64,000 bases of DNA, taken from positions 23,800,046 to 23,864,045 of the forward strand of contig NC_081547.1 in assembly GCF_901000735.1 (NCBI RefSeq), read 5' to 3'. Shown in pieces: positions 1 through 10,824 of this stretch. This DNA comes from Corylus avellana (taxonomy: Eukaryota; Streptophyta; Magnoliopsida; Fagales; Betulaceae). How positions within the stretch are numbered: position 1 is the stretch's first letter; every line of letters begins with the position of its first letter. The notes under the pieces were generated by a model, which made no database searches, was not told where the DNA came from, and saw only the letters and a list, made by a program, of their open reading frames with translations. The position numbers and the translations under genes were made by a program.

Positions 1-734
1 TATTCAATTTTATCAATTTCTAATTTTCTATAATGACCAACTCTATAAATTAAATATAACTACTTACTATACTTTACTATAATACCCCTTAAAATAATGC
101 GATTCTCCCTCCTTCTGGCATCCCCTTTATTCCTTTACTAACCTTATCTTCAACCATATCGTAAGGAAATCCAGAAGCCCAGTACTCTTAATAAGACTTG
201 GAACCAAAAGAAAACTATCATACAAAGGTTTTTACCAAAATTCAAAGGTAGCATGGAGAGAGCAAACACGTTGTTTAACTATGTATGCTTTATATATATG
301 AAGATTACGACGACACAAAAATAACTTCAATAAATAAAAACCTAGAGTTTAGATAATCCACCTCATAGATTCCGCTTGAACCGAAGACTTTGAACCTCTA
401 TACCAAGAATCCACTTTTGCAGCGCTTTGTTATTCAAGAGTCCCTTACACTAGAATCAACTTAAAATCAAAGAATCTAGAAAGAAAAGAGAAAGTTATGT
501 GAAATTTTAAGCTGAAAGCTTGACCTATATATCAAATTTTTAATTGGCTAAAGTACTAAATAAGGCTCAATAGACTGAAATATTACTTTGCTGAGTTGGC
601 TCGATCTCTGATTGCCATGTGTCATGTCAAGAGATATTATAAGTATTCTCTTCTCGAGAAATACTACCAATACTTTTACCTTCAATTACACAATCCATGA
701 CGTAGCATTAAATATGTACAAAGTCCTCAAATTA
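1..734. other. AT-rich left flank, no gene seen
   Basis: AT-rich sequence with only short, low-complexity open frames on either strand. It lies just outside the left edge of the tandem duplication, since homology with the second unit begins near 735. I see no gene, RNA gene or element end that I can support here. Confidence 0.5.
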
Positions 735-798
735 TACCCATATAATATAAAGACATGCGCATACATCCATATTAGGCTAAAAACAAAAGCAATGAAAA

Positions 799-2422
799 TT
801 ACCCAAATCTGATGGGAATAGCCCGGAGGGGCTCAGCCTTATGTAAGGTAATGCCAAATGTCTCACTCATGTTTAAATCTTTTGCCTTCAACTCATCTGC
901 CAGATTCCAATTAAAGTAGTGGACTAGAGATGCCAACATCAAGTGTACCATCCGGTTGGCCAAAGGCAATCCAGGGCAAATCCTTCTCCCAGCACCAAAA
1001 GGAATGAGCTCGAAATCTCCACCTTTGAAGTTTATATCCTTCTCTAAAAATCTTTCAGGCACAAACAAATCTGGGTTTGGCCATATGCTTGAATCCCGTC
1101 CCATTGCCCACACGTTTACTAGTATTTGTGCATTCTTGGGCACGGTAAAGCCACACACCTCTTTGTCAATCTCTGCTTTGTGGGGACCTAAGAAAGGTGC
1201 TGGTGGGTGCAAACGAAGGGTTTCTTTCACTATTGCTTGTAGATAAGGCAACTTTGAGATATCTGATTCTTGAACATGTTCGTCCTTGCCAAGCACATCT
1301 TCAAGCTCTTTTCGGGCTTTTGCCATTTTTTCAGGGTTGCGTAGTAACTCTGCCATTGCCCATTCCACTGTGCTTGATGTTGTGTCGATCCCCGCAATAA
1401 ACAAATCCTGGTATAAAGTAGTGCGTGTGTGTTAAGAACACTTTGCCTAAGTTTATTAATTGCTTATCAAAATATAATTGAAAGGAAAGAAAAGTTCAAG
1501 AAAGGTAGCCAATCACCAAAAGCAAATGTCTGATGTCGTCGCGGCTTAATTCTGAATTATCTTCTTGAGTGACATCGAGGAGGGAATCAAGTACATCGCT
1601 GCTTGCGTGAGAACCCTTTGATGATGATGCTCTTAATTGTAATCGTTCATTGATTATACCATCAAGAGTCCTAAAACAATTTCTAAAATAAATCTTCAGC
1701 CTTCGGCGTACACCTTGTGGGTCAACAAAACGAAGTGCGGGGAAATAGTCAGCAACATTCGGCCTTCCAGCTTCTTCCATGGCACCCAATATGATTTCCA
1801 GAAACTCGTGGGACGCAATTGAACAATAGTCTGCCAAGTCTTTAGAGAAAAGTGTGTTTGATATGGCATTCAGGCTAGTTGTGAAGGTTGCTCCACCAAT
1901 ATCTACCACTTGACCACTATTACAAATTTCTTTAACATGATCTACTAGTTGTTGCACCTTTTTTCTCCTAATGGCTTGGGTGGAATCGAGCCTTTGTGAA
2001 GCAAATATTTGCGCGGCAGAAACTTTCCTGAGGTTTCTCCAACGACTCGATGTGGGATGCAGCCACACCATTGAAAATTTGTGGTGGTTGAGTGCTCGGA
2101 CAGCATCCGGGATAGTTCGGCCGGAAAAGATGTGGTCGTATTTTTGCAGTACTTGTTTGGCTAGATCTGGAGAGGAGATGACTATGGTTGTCATGCTCCC
2201 GAGCTTGAGAGTCATTAGGGGTCCATAAGTTTTGGAGAGCTTGGAAACGGCTCGGTGGGGTTGGTTTCCTACGAGGTCCAAGATGTTCCCAATAATTGGA
2301 AAAGGCTTGGGGCCTGGAGGAAGTCTTGGCGAGCCAGATTTCCAGGCTCTTAGGCCAGAGGCGAGCACATGAATAGATGCCAACACAAAGGGAAGTAGCA
2401 GCACAAATGCTAGGTACTCCAT
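799..2422 (-). CDS. CYP76-family cytochrome P450, copy A (geraniol 8-hydroxylase-like)
   Basis: Two exons on the minus strand: exon 1 at 2422-1517 (302 codons, starts [10 protein letters not shown]), a 109-bp phase-0 intron at 1516-1408 (GT...AG), and exon 2 at 1407-799 with stop. The product is 504 aa, normal for a plant microsomal P450. Visible features are a hydrophobic N-terminal anchor (residues 1-22), a proline hinge PPGP (35-38), the I-helix oxygen-binding motif AGIDTT (307-312), K-helix ExxR (E364, R367), PERF (419-422) and heme loop [10 protein letters not shown] with the thiolate ligand Cys446. The family signatures match CYP76 of the CYP71 clan. These are ER-bound monooxygenases that use NADPH and cytochrome P450 reductase and often hydroxylate monoterpenols or other terpenoids. 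The substrate cannot be assigned from sequence. The neighbouring copy B differs at only 11 residues. No damage is visible. Confidence 0.93.
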
Positions 2423-2815
2423 TCACCCAATTTTGCTTTATGCTTAGAAGTAGTTAGCATAAGTAATAATGGGCTTGCGTGCATGCATTTATGCAATCCT
2501 CTGATCAGGCAAACTGGCGAAGAGAAGATTAGATTCCGGCTAAGAGTTGTTTGATATTCTTGCTGAAAAATTAGATTGGTCGTCCTTTTTGACTAAGAGC
2601 AGTGCCAATTCTTAGCACGAGGTTGAAATTATTAGCACCAAGAAATAATTAGAACTAAGTGGAAGTTACGTCCATCTTTCTTCTACTAACAAACATCCAA
2701 ATTTCAAAAGCCAAATAATGAGGCCACCGAAAACATTTGGACCTCAGTCACCTGATCACATACTACTCGTTCCATCTTTTGTGTTTTCTCAACCAGCTTG
2801 CGAGATTCCTGATCA
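2423..2815 (-). promoter_or_regulatory. Upstream region of P450 copy A, conserved with copy B
   Basis: The roughly 390 bases upstream of the ATG match the upstream block of copy B (12449-12841) with about one difference. A GCATGCAT element resembling an RY motif lies near 2478-2490. I see no convincing canonical TATA box at the expected distance. The near identity reflects recent duplication or conversion and is not by itself proof of function. Confidence 0.45.
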
Positions 2816-2868
2816 TTTTTTACTTTCTTTGTTTCTGTTGTATATCTACTAGTGATTGGGATTTTACC

Positions 2869-3051
2869 GAGTAATTTTAGAAGTTCTTTTTATGTTCTTC
2901 TTGAGTCCCTCCAAGAATAATATAACTATTAAAACTACCATTTGATCAAAATTCAATAATGATCAATCACAAGTTCAATAATGATTTTAATAGCCACATC
3001 ATTGTTGGAGGGACTGAAGAGCGATATAAGAGGGACTTGTAACATTACTCA
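2869..3051. mobile_element. MITE with about 44-bp inverted ends (unit A copy)
   Basis: Imperfect inverted termini of about 44 bp start GAGTAATTTTAGAAG on the left and pair with the right end near 3007-3050. Both sides are flanked by the 9-bp direct repeat GATTTTACC (2860-2868 and 3052-3060), a size typical of Mutator-like elements. The same insertion is present in unit B (13146-13328), so it predates the duplication. It has no coding capacity. Confidence 0.7.
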
Positions 3052-4108
3052 GATTTTACCTGTGTATTTCCTTATATTTTCTCTTTAATGAAATACTATT
3101 TGCCTATAAATAAATAAAAATGAGAAAATTTTCACTTTAACCTCTCGACCTACCACAACTTTTGACTCGTGTGACCTCTTTTTCATTTTTCTCTCAAAAT
3201 ATTCTTAAAGTTATTAAAAATTTAAAAATTAAACAATTAAAAAAAAAAAAAAAAAAAAAACTGCAAAAACCATATATGGCCCAACCACCCATATAAATTG
3301 TTAAGATATACAAGTACCCACCCCCATTTTGTTTTTATTATTTTTTTTAAAAAAATAATTTTAAGATGATCATTTTAATCCCAATTCCTAACGAAATTTC
3401 TACTTCAACATGCGATAATATATAATACCCAAGACTTTAATATTATTTTTTTAAATTATGAGGTATAAATATAAAAATGGTAATAATTCAGGAAATTAAA
3501 AGTGCATTTTTCATGCACATCTCTTTCTTTCTTTCTTCATTTTTATATTTTATTTTTAAGTCCTGCACATCTTTTTCAAGCCAGAGCCGAGAGACAGTGA
3601 AACACATTTTTTCTAAAGTTCATTCGCAATCATTGACAATCTAAGAAGAATTCAGAAATATCTTATGAAAAAAAGGGCCACATTCATTCCGGGATGGGTT
3701 CATCGCATTTTTGCCGAGAAAAATCCAAAGATATCATATTAAAGGGGGTGCCACATTCATTTCTGGGGCCTGAGGGGCTCGGTGCAAGCACACAAACACA
3801 TTGTCTTTTTCAAAGTTTATAGGCTATCTTTGTCTATATATGAAAGAAAATGTCACTAATCTACAGGACTTAATTCACAATTTATAACAAGGTTGAAACA
3901 TTAATATAAGAAGGTATATATATTCATTAAATAAATGTCACTTGAAGTTTTTATGTTTAGAGTGCAATAGCTAATTTAGTTAATAAAATCTATAAATCTT
4001 GTGCAAGGTACTTGGGATTTAATTCTAGAGAAAAATACTTTAGAGGTTCTTAGAGTTTAACTTTTTATCAAATCACTCGATAAGGTATATTCTGTTATGA
4101 AATCGCCT

Positions 4109-4235
4109 GTTTTTCTTTTTCTTTTTTTTTTTTTTTTTGAGACGTTTGTATAAGAGGGAGAGGGGGAATTCGAACTAGTGACCTCCGCTTCATTAGGGGT
4201 AATCTCCAGCTGATTGAACTACCTTTTAGAGACTA
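4109..4235 (-). mobile_element. tRNA-derived SINE, minus strand
   Basis: Read on the minus strand it has a tRNA-like box A (near TCAATCAGCTGG) and box B (AGTTCGAATTCCCC) and ends in a poly-A tail, seen as the T-run at 4110-4139. It is flanked by the 9-bp repeat AAATCGCCT / AAATTGCCT (4100-4108 and 4236-4244). Unit B keeps the empty site (a single GAAATCGCCTTTTG near 15020-15034), so insertion followed the duplication. Confidence 0.78.
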
Positions 4236-4351
4236 AAATTGCCTTTTGTATACACTTGTTAGGTTTTTTAATGAAAATTATGGCATTTAAGCGTAAGATC
4301 TTGTTAGCCCAATAAATTAAATATGCCCCATCTCAGTTTGAAATATGATAA

Positions 4352-4386
4352 AATAATAATAATAATAATAGTAATAATAATAATAA
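4352..4386. repeat. (TAA)n microsatellite
   Basis: About eleven TAA-type units with one TAG interruption. The matching position in unit B (about 15132-15146) has only a short AAAAT run, so the tract expanded in unit A or was lost in B. Confidence 0.8.
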
Positions 4387-4554
4387 AAGGAAAAGGAAAC
4401 AAAAAAGAAAAGGAGGGAGTAGTAATTGGTTTGTGGCTATTCCTATGTTTTTAGGGTTTGCGTACCAAACCCCACTGCTACGGGGACAGCTCGCAGCGGA
4501 GCTAACCCTTAACAAAAGGTAGATATGTGTTATTCCCTCCTTTGTTTTTATTTT

Positions 4555-4946
4555 GGGAAAACTTCAGTTTAGCTTCTTTAACTTACGCGATTTAACAAAC
4601 CCCCTCAAACTTTTAAATCGCTCATTTTGGACCCCTGAACTTTCAATTATTCTCAATGTGGACCTTTACTTCAGATTTTAAATGTTACATGACATTTATA
4701 CCTCTAACTTTTATATAAAATTCTAACTTTACCCTTAATTCCAAAACCTTTTTTTTTTATTTATTTAAAAAAAAAAACGAAAATCATAGATAGTTTGGTC
4801 TTTTCGGTATTTTTAAAGGCTAAAATTGACAAAGGGGTCCATATTAAGAGTAATTGAAAATTCAGGTGTCCAAATTGAGAAATTTGAAAGTTTAAGGGGT
4901 TTGTCAAATCGTGTGGAAGTTCAAAGGGTTAAAGTGAAGTTTCTCC
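4555..4946. mobile_element. Foldback MITE with long inverted arms (unit A only)
   Basis: The 392-bp element begins GGGAAAACTTCAG and its end reads GGAGAAACTTCAC on the opposite strand. The arms pair for roughly 130 bp. The flanks show a 9-bp TTTTATTTT repeat (4546-4554 and 4947-4955), consistent with Mutator-like transposition, though this target is low-complexity. Unit B has the uninterrupted target near 15305-15320. No protein is encoded. Confidence 0.72.
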
Positions 4947-5956
4947 TTTTATTTTTTATTTGTCAAGTTCAGGGTAGCACTTTTGTACATGTAGAGTTAT
5001 TTTATTAATCAAGGTGTGGTCTTATGCTTATGTGCAGTGGCGGAGCCACATTTGACGTTACCCCTCCCAAGGATTTAAATTTTTTTTTTTTTTTAACCCA
5101 CGGCACCCTCACAATTAAAAAAAAAAAATTAAAAAATTCTTTTTACAATTTTACCTACCCTTCCCATTACCCAATCTCCTGCACCCCCATCCCTTCTCCC
5201 GCACGGCTCACCCCCATCCCCATTTAACCCAAAGTCCCAGACCGAGTGACCCACGGCATTACGGCAACCCTTCTTTGCTTCTCAGACTCTCAGTTCTCCC
5301 GCACGGCCGCACCCCCATAATCCATTTAACCCACAGCAATTTAACCCACGGCAACCAGTGGCGGTGCACCCCCACCCTCCCAAAAAAAAAATCTCTAAGA
5401 CGCTCTCTCACAGTCTCTGAGACTCTCTCTAGTCTCTTCGTTTTCTGTTCTTTCTATCACAGATTCACAGGTAACTCCTCGTCTCCTCCTCCCCGGCTTC
5501 TCAGTTGCTTTTGTAGTTTTATGTTACAGTTTTTTATTTTTGTTCTAGTTTCTTTCTTCTTTTTTTTACCTAGTTTAAATTTTGGATTTTTCAATTTATT
5601 TTATCAATTTCTTGAGATTGTATGGTGGAGAACTCAAACCTAGAGGACAAGAAAAGGCGTTGATGCAGCTGTCAAATTAGGTCTTGATCTGATCTCTCTG
5701 ATTATTAATTGAATTCCCACATATTTATCTTTTATGACAATTTGTAATTTTTTTGTTATTTTCGTTTAATTATCTTCTGTTTGGTTGCCTAGAAAAAATA
5801 GTTAAATCCATCTTTTCTTTCTCAGTAAGTTGAGGATCGTTTCTTCATTGTTGGAAATTGAGCCATTCATCTAGTTCGTGACCACAGTAGGCAATTGTAA
5901 GTTCATAGCCATTTCATACAATGAAAAGCATATGCAGGAATGAAATTTAAACTCAC

Positions 5957-6070
5957 CTGGATATATCTTTTGTAGGTAGACCAAAATTGATATCCCGCCC
6001 TTATATTCCGTCTTTAGTTCATCCTCAGAAAATAGGACATCTTCTTTGTAATATGGAGTTAAAACACTAG
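5957..6070 (-). pseudogene. Captured callose synthase (GSL/CalS) exon fragment inside the hAT element
   Basis: Minus-strand translation gives SVLTPYYKEDVLFSEDEL, then ISILVYLQKIYPG, a stretch recognisable as the plant callose synthase (1,3-beta-glucan synthase) motif that precedes the catalytic domain. The match stops at a plausible splice donor (G|GTGAGT after 5957). On its 5' side it is preceded by a possible acceptor (CTAG, next to 6066). It therefore looks like one exon with intron borders, which implies capture from genomic DNA and not from an mRNA. It is about 38 codons of a roughly 1,900-aa protein and cannot encode a functional enzyme. Its antisense orientation relative to the transposase is typical of transduplicated host fragments. 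Confidence 0.72.
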
Positions 6071-7447
6071 TCCATAAATCAAAAAATAGATTAAATGGCA
6101 CTTTAGTAAGAGTTGAGAGTAAATACTAATCCACCAGCTAGCAGACTAAGCAGAAATTTGTAGATAAGGGCATGCAAGCATTTATTTGCTACCATGTACT
6201 GAAGCAAATGAGCAAATCAAGAAGTAATGAAAAGAAGTGAAAAGAAGAACCAATTCTTGAACGTGATCTAGCATGTTACTAGAAAATTGAATAAAGTTAG
6301 TAAACCTATATGTATCAATGTATTTATATAATGTATTAATGCATCTATGGAGTCTAGTTATGAAGAAATTTTTAATCGATGATTCTCCTACTGCAAGGGA
6401 AGATATTCTGAAATGGGCATAAAAGAATGGAAAGGTAGAATCATAGAAAGATGGAAGTTGTTTTATGCAAAATATTTTGGGATGCGATGGTCAAAACCCA
6501 TAGGAATTAACTACTATACTAAGCGAGATTTGACTATTCAGTCTATTCGTGATAGGCTGTGTTATATTGCCGGAGTTGATTTTTCTGTATTTAAATTTTT
6601 TAGATTATAGTAAGAAAAGGAAAGAACCAATACTCATGGAAGCTTTTTGGAGAAATTCTTGGGATTTTGGAGGAGTTTAAGGTAAATTGTAAATGTTGTT
6701 TTGTTTCACCTAATTTTGATGCTTTGGTTGAAAACCATGACTTAATTTATATTTTGCTCCATTTACAAGAAGAGAGTTTGGGAGAAAAGTTCAAATACTT
6801 TGGTGTTTTCTACAATTCAGTTAATTTGGCCCTTTTGGGTCCGGCGGGTTCTTAGGAAATCGAAATCAAAGACACTCTCTCTATCTTCTCAAGTGAGTCA
6901 CAACCCTAGTAATTTCCTAAACCCTAAACTTTTGTGCTACATTTTTTATTCATCCTCTGTTTTTCCTCTGTTTAATTTGTGGGTTTTAAACTTTAATGTT
7001 TATTTTGTTGCTTATATCCATATAACCTTTGATTAAACATTAATTTAATTTCACTATTAATATGAATGATTGAATAAACTTTAATATCCGTATGATTGGT
7101 TATTTTGTTGTTTAATGTTTATAAACTTTGATTGTCTCTTACGGGGTCGTCATTTAACTTGAAAATTTTAGGTTCATGAATCATGTTAAAATTTAAAACT
7201 ATCGATTCATTCTTCAAAAAGAAAGAAGCCGACATTTCAAAAAGTAATATACCGTTGGAATCTAATGCCAAAACTTCAAATTCCAATGAGCGTCATCTTA
7301 AATCTCCAAGGGTTGAAGATGAAGAACATCCTTTTTAATCTCCAATTGCGGAAACACGAGAATCATTTTAAATCATCCACACTCAATGTTAATGAAGTTG
7401 ATGTTTCTTCTATTTCTATAGAGTGAGATCCAGGATTACGTCATCCG

Positions 7448-9686
7448 ATGTGGCACTATCTAGTCAATCGACGTGATGAAATAAGACGGACTTATTTGAA
7501 AGATGGTCCAAATCAATTTATTCTTACAAATTATCCACTTTCTGGAATAGAAAATCACCCTCGTCACTTTCAAGCCTCTTGGTTCACACAATTTCCTTGG
7601 CTTGAGTATTCTCGTTCTAAGGATACTGCATATTGTCTACCATGTTATCTTTTTACTATGAAAAAATATGGACGTCCTGGATGGGATGTATTTACTATCA
7701 AGGGATTTAGAAATTAGAGAAAAGTTCATGAGGAAAAAAATTGTGCCTTTTTTACTCATATTGGGGAGGATCTTTGTTTACCTCATAATAATGCTATGAA
7801 ATCTTATGAGGATTTACGAAATCAATCACGGTATATCGATAAAATATTCAATGCACAAAGTACCAAACAAATTCAAAATAATCGACCATGTGTGAAAACT
7901 TCTATTGATGCTGTTCGGTGGATTGCATTCCAAGGATGTCCTTATAGAGGTCATGATGAGATTCTTAATTCAAAAAATCGAGGTAATTTTCTTGAGCTGA
8001 TTAAGATTTTGGCATCATATAATGATAAAGTTACAAGTGTTGTTTTGGAAAATGCTCCAAAATCTTCAAAGTATACTTCACATACAATTCAAAAGGAGAT
8101 TTTGCAAGTCATTGCAAGTAAAGTGCAAGATAAAATTCGTGAAGATATTGGAAACTCTAAATTTTGCATCATTGTTGATGAGGCATGTGATGAGTCTAAG
8201 AGATAACAAATGACAATTGTTTTGAGATTTGTTGACAAATATGGTTTTATACAAGAACGTTCATTTGATATAGTTCATGTTAAAGATACATCGGCATTAA
8301 CTCTAAAAAATGGAATATCTGATGTTCTCTTTCATCATTGCCTTGATATTCAAAATATCTGTGGACAAGGATATGATGGTGCTAGTAATATGCATGGTGA
8401 ATGGAAGGGATTGCAAGCATTATTTCTTAATGATTGTTCTTGTGCATACTATGTTCATTGTTTTGCTCATTGATTACAATTAACATTAGTTGCTGCATCT
8501 AGAGACATGTCTTTTGTTCATGTGTTCTTCATAAATTTGAGCTTTGTTATCAATGTGGCTAGTGCTTTATGTAAACGTCATGATCAACTACAAGCTGTTC
8601 ATGCAACACAAATTGCACATATGCAAGCTATTGGTGAGCTTGAAACTGGAAAAAGAGGCTAACCAAATTAGAACTTTGAAACGAGCTGGTGATTCTCATT
8701 GGGATTCTCATTTTAATTCTATTTATAGTCTAATAGGAATGTTTGATGCTACTTGTACAGTTCTTGAAGATGTTGGAAGAGAAGGAGGTACTTACTCTCA
8801 ACGAGGAGATGCTAAGGCTGCTTATAAAATGCTTACATCCTTCGAGTTCATATTTATTTTACATTTAATGAAAGAAATCTTGGGCATCACTAATGTTCTT
8901 TGTGAAGTTTTGCAGCAAAAATCTCAAGACATTTTGAATGCTATTCATTCAGTTTCTATTGCAAAAAAACTTATCCAAAAGTTGAGAGATGATGGTTGGG
9001 ATAATTTGCTTGAAAACGTTGTCTCTTTCTCCAAGAAAGCTAAAATTGACATTCCGGATTTGAGTGCTCGTTATATTGAAAGTCGAGGTCGTAGTCAAAA
9101 GAATCACATTACATTGGAGCATCATTATCATTTTGACATATTCAATATTACTATCGACTTTCAATTGCAAGAGCTTGATAGTAGGTTTGGTGAAAAGGCG
9201 ATGGAACTTTTGATACTTCGCTTTGCTTTGGATCCAAAAGATGCTTATAAATCCTTTAAAATTGACGATATATGTATCCTTGCGGAGAAGATTTATCCTT
9301 TTGATTTTTCTGAGCAGAAGAAAATTAATTTGAGATATCAGTTGAAGTATTTTTGAACTTGATGTACTACTGATCCAACATTACAAAATTTGTCTTCCAT
9401 TGCAGAATTATGCCAAGGATTGACAAAGACGAAAAAATCAAAGACATATTATCTTATTGATAGATTGATTCATCTTGTTTTGACTCTTCCAGTGTCTACA
9501 GCAACTACCGAACGAGCACTTTCAGCAATGAAAATTGTTAAAATGCGACTTCGCAACAAAATGGAAGATGATTTTCTTGCAAATAGTTTAGTTCTCTATA
9601 TTGAAAAGAAAATTGCTGAGAGCTTCGATTTAGATTCGATACTTGATGATTTTGTACTTCTAAGAGACCGTAAAGTACAATTCTAG
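7448..9686 (+). pseudogene. hAT transposase pseudogene (TTF-type zinc finger, DUF4371, hAT C-terminal dimerisation)
   Basis: The frame reads through a TTF-type zinc-finger region (WLEYSRSKDTAYCLPCYLF), then a DUF4371-like region (FCIIVDEACDESKR, GQGYDGASNMHGEWKGLQ) and ends in a hAT dimerisation domain (LTLPVSTATTERALSAMK). It resembles plant zinc finger MYM-type 1-like hAT transposases. It is broken by in-frame stops at 7715-7717, 8204-8206 and 8471-8473, a frameshift between about 8474 and 8640, and further stops at 9354-9362. Weak similarity appears to extend upstream to about 7180. No single reading frame can give a full transposase, so this copy is not autonomous. Stop-codon decay without large deletions suggests moderate age. 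Confidence 0.88.
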
Positions 9687-9716
9687 ACCTTTTTTTTTTT
9701 TTTTTTAGTATTTTTG

Positions 9717-10757
9717 TCTTTTTGATATAGTGTCGACATGTTACATTTCTAATATATCAGTTTGAGCACATATTTATAAACTTTTATAGATATTTTTTGT
9801 GATGCATATATTGTGTGAATTACCAAATTTTTAGGGTGAAGAAGATTTTTAGGAGGCAAAAAAAATTTTAATGGCACTCCCAATATAAAATGTCTTGCTC
9901 CGTCACTGCTTATGTGTTACAACTTTTATTAAAAATCCTTATGATGATATATATAACTCCTTATATATAAAAGGAGTGATTTGATAAATTTTAAATCCTA
10001 AAGACTGATTCGCGATAAGTTGATATGTTAAGAGACAAAGAGTTGTTTTTACAGAATAATAAAAGTAACCCTACAAATAATGAAAGTGCTATCCAAGTCC
10101 TTTAGCTTACCCGTAACCAATAAAGCCTTTAGAGCACTACCATTGGAAGAACCAAATGCTCATTTTAGCCAAAATTAGAATGGGTTTTTGAAAACACACT
10201 TTAAGATGAAAATATGCTCAAATCAACTTTTTTTTTAAAAAAAAAAAAAAAAAAATTGTTTACGTCTGTTATTATTATTATTTTTTAAAATATGTTATCT
10301 ATTTCAAAAGCGATCAAAATCTTGAATAATACAGTTTACAAAAAAAAAAAAAAAAAAAAAAAAAAAATAACTCTTAATGAATAATCAAGCGTATAAAAAC
10401 TCTTACAATCACAAAAGCATCAAGCTCTTAAATTCCTAGCCGAAGCTAAAAGATTATACGTCATAAAGTTCAAAATCATAAAAATCTTACAGTGAAAACC
10501 TACGACATCTACATCTGCTATCCTATGCCCAATCTTCAGCTTATAGAACAGATTTCTCCGATGCAAATTCAATCCAGAACATAGGTAGTCATTCTTGAGG
10601 CATGACCAAAAGCACCACGCCAAAACTAGTCATTCTCAACCCAAAAGGTCAAAAGATTATTCACATCCTAAGCCCAAACGCGAAGGCAATAAGACAAGCA
10701 AGAAAATACAGGGAAAAACAAAACCAACAAAGACGGATGTATGCGCATGTCTTTAAA
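9717..10757. other. 3' part of the hAT element, tail of unit A, and spacer before unit B
   Basis: From 9717 to 9908 lies non-coding hAT end sequence. From 9917 to about 10350 is duplicated flank that matches unit B at 15701-16060. From about 10350 to 10757 is a spacer with a long A-run (10339-10367) and AT-rich sequence unique within this window. I see no gene in it. Confidence 0.55.
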
Positions 10758-10794
10758 TTATACCCATATAATATAAAGACATGCGCATACATCC
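10735..10794. repeat. Perfect 21-bp inverted repeat at the unit B boundary
   Basis: The arms are 10735-10755 and 10774-10794 (core GGATGTATGCGCATGTCTTT and its exact reverse complement) around an 18-nt loop. The right arm is part of the duplicated sequence, present once at unit A near 750-770. The left arm is new and found only here, exactly at the left edge of unit B. Confidence 0.85.
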
Positions 10795-10824
10795 ATATTC
10801 AGCTAAAAACAAAAGCAATGAAAA

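Larger units (their letters stand above)
5035..9908 (+). mobile_element. hAT-superfamily DNA transposon, 4.9 kb, with decayed transposase
   Basis: The terminal inverted repeats are CAGTGGCGGAGCCA on the left and CAGTGACGGAGCA on the right, read inward. A perfect 8-bp target duplication CTTATGTG flanks the element (5027-5034 and 9909-9916), diagnostic of hAT elements. Unit B keeps the empty site near 15685-15705. Inside are a pyrimidine-rich leader-like region (5380-5500) with a possible splice donor, an antisense callose synthase exon fragment (5957-6070), a second leader-like region near 6850-6960 and a plus-strand transposase pseudogene (7448-9686). The ends look complete, so non-autonomous mobilisation by a related transposase remains possible. 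Confidence 0.9.
735..10350. repeat. Segmental duplication unit A
   Basis: First unit of a tandem duplication that includes a P450 gene. It aligns with unit B (10758-16060) at a constant offset of 10,026 bases across the P450 gene. The shared parts run from just 3' of the gene (about 735), through the gene and its upstream flank, to about 10350, where both units end in the same sequence before an A-run. Unit A is longer because it carries private insertions: a SINE at 4109-4235, a MITE at 4555-4946 and a 4.9-kb hAT element at 5035-9908. Identity is not uniform: about 99-100% over promoter, exon 1 and intron, about 97% in exon 2, and roughly 91% in the distal flank. Confidence 0.88.

Noticed and set aside
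612..812. Small open frame ending [10 protein letters not shown], with the same ending at 10602-10838
   Set aside because: The shared end is only the duplicated P450 3' flank read on the opposite strand, and the upstream parts are unrelated.
1968..2426. Long open frames overlapping P450 exon 1 in other frames, repeated at 11994-12452
   Set aside because: They are shadows of the true P450 frame. Their conservation between copies only reflects near identity of the DNA.
6413..6610. 65-aa open frame inside the hAT element (GIKEWKGRIIERWKLFYAKY)
   Set aside because: I do not recognise it, it lacks a partner exon, and it may be decayed element sequence. Not enough to call a gene or a second captured fragment.
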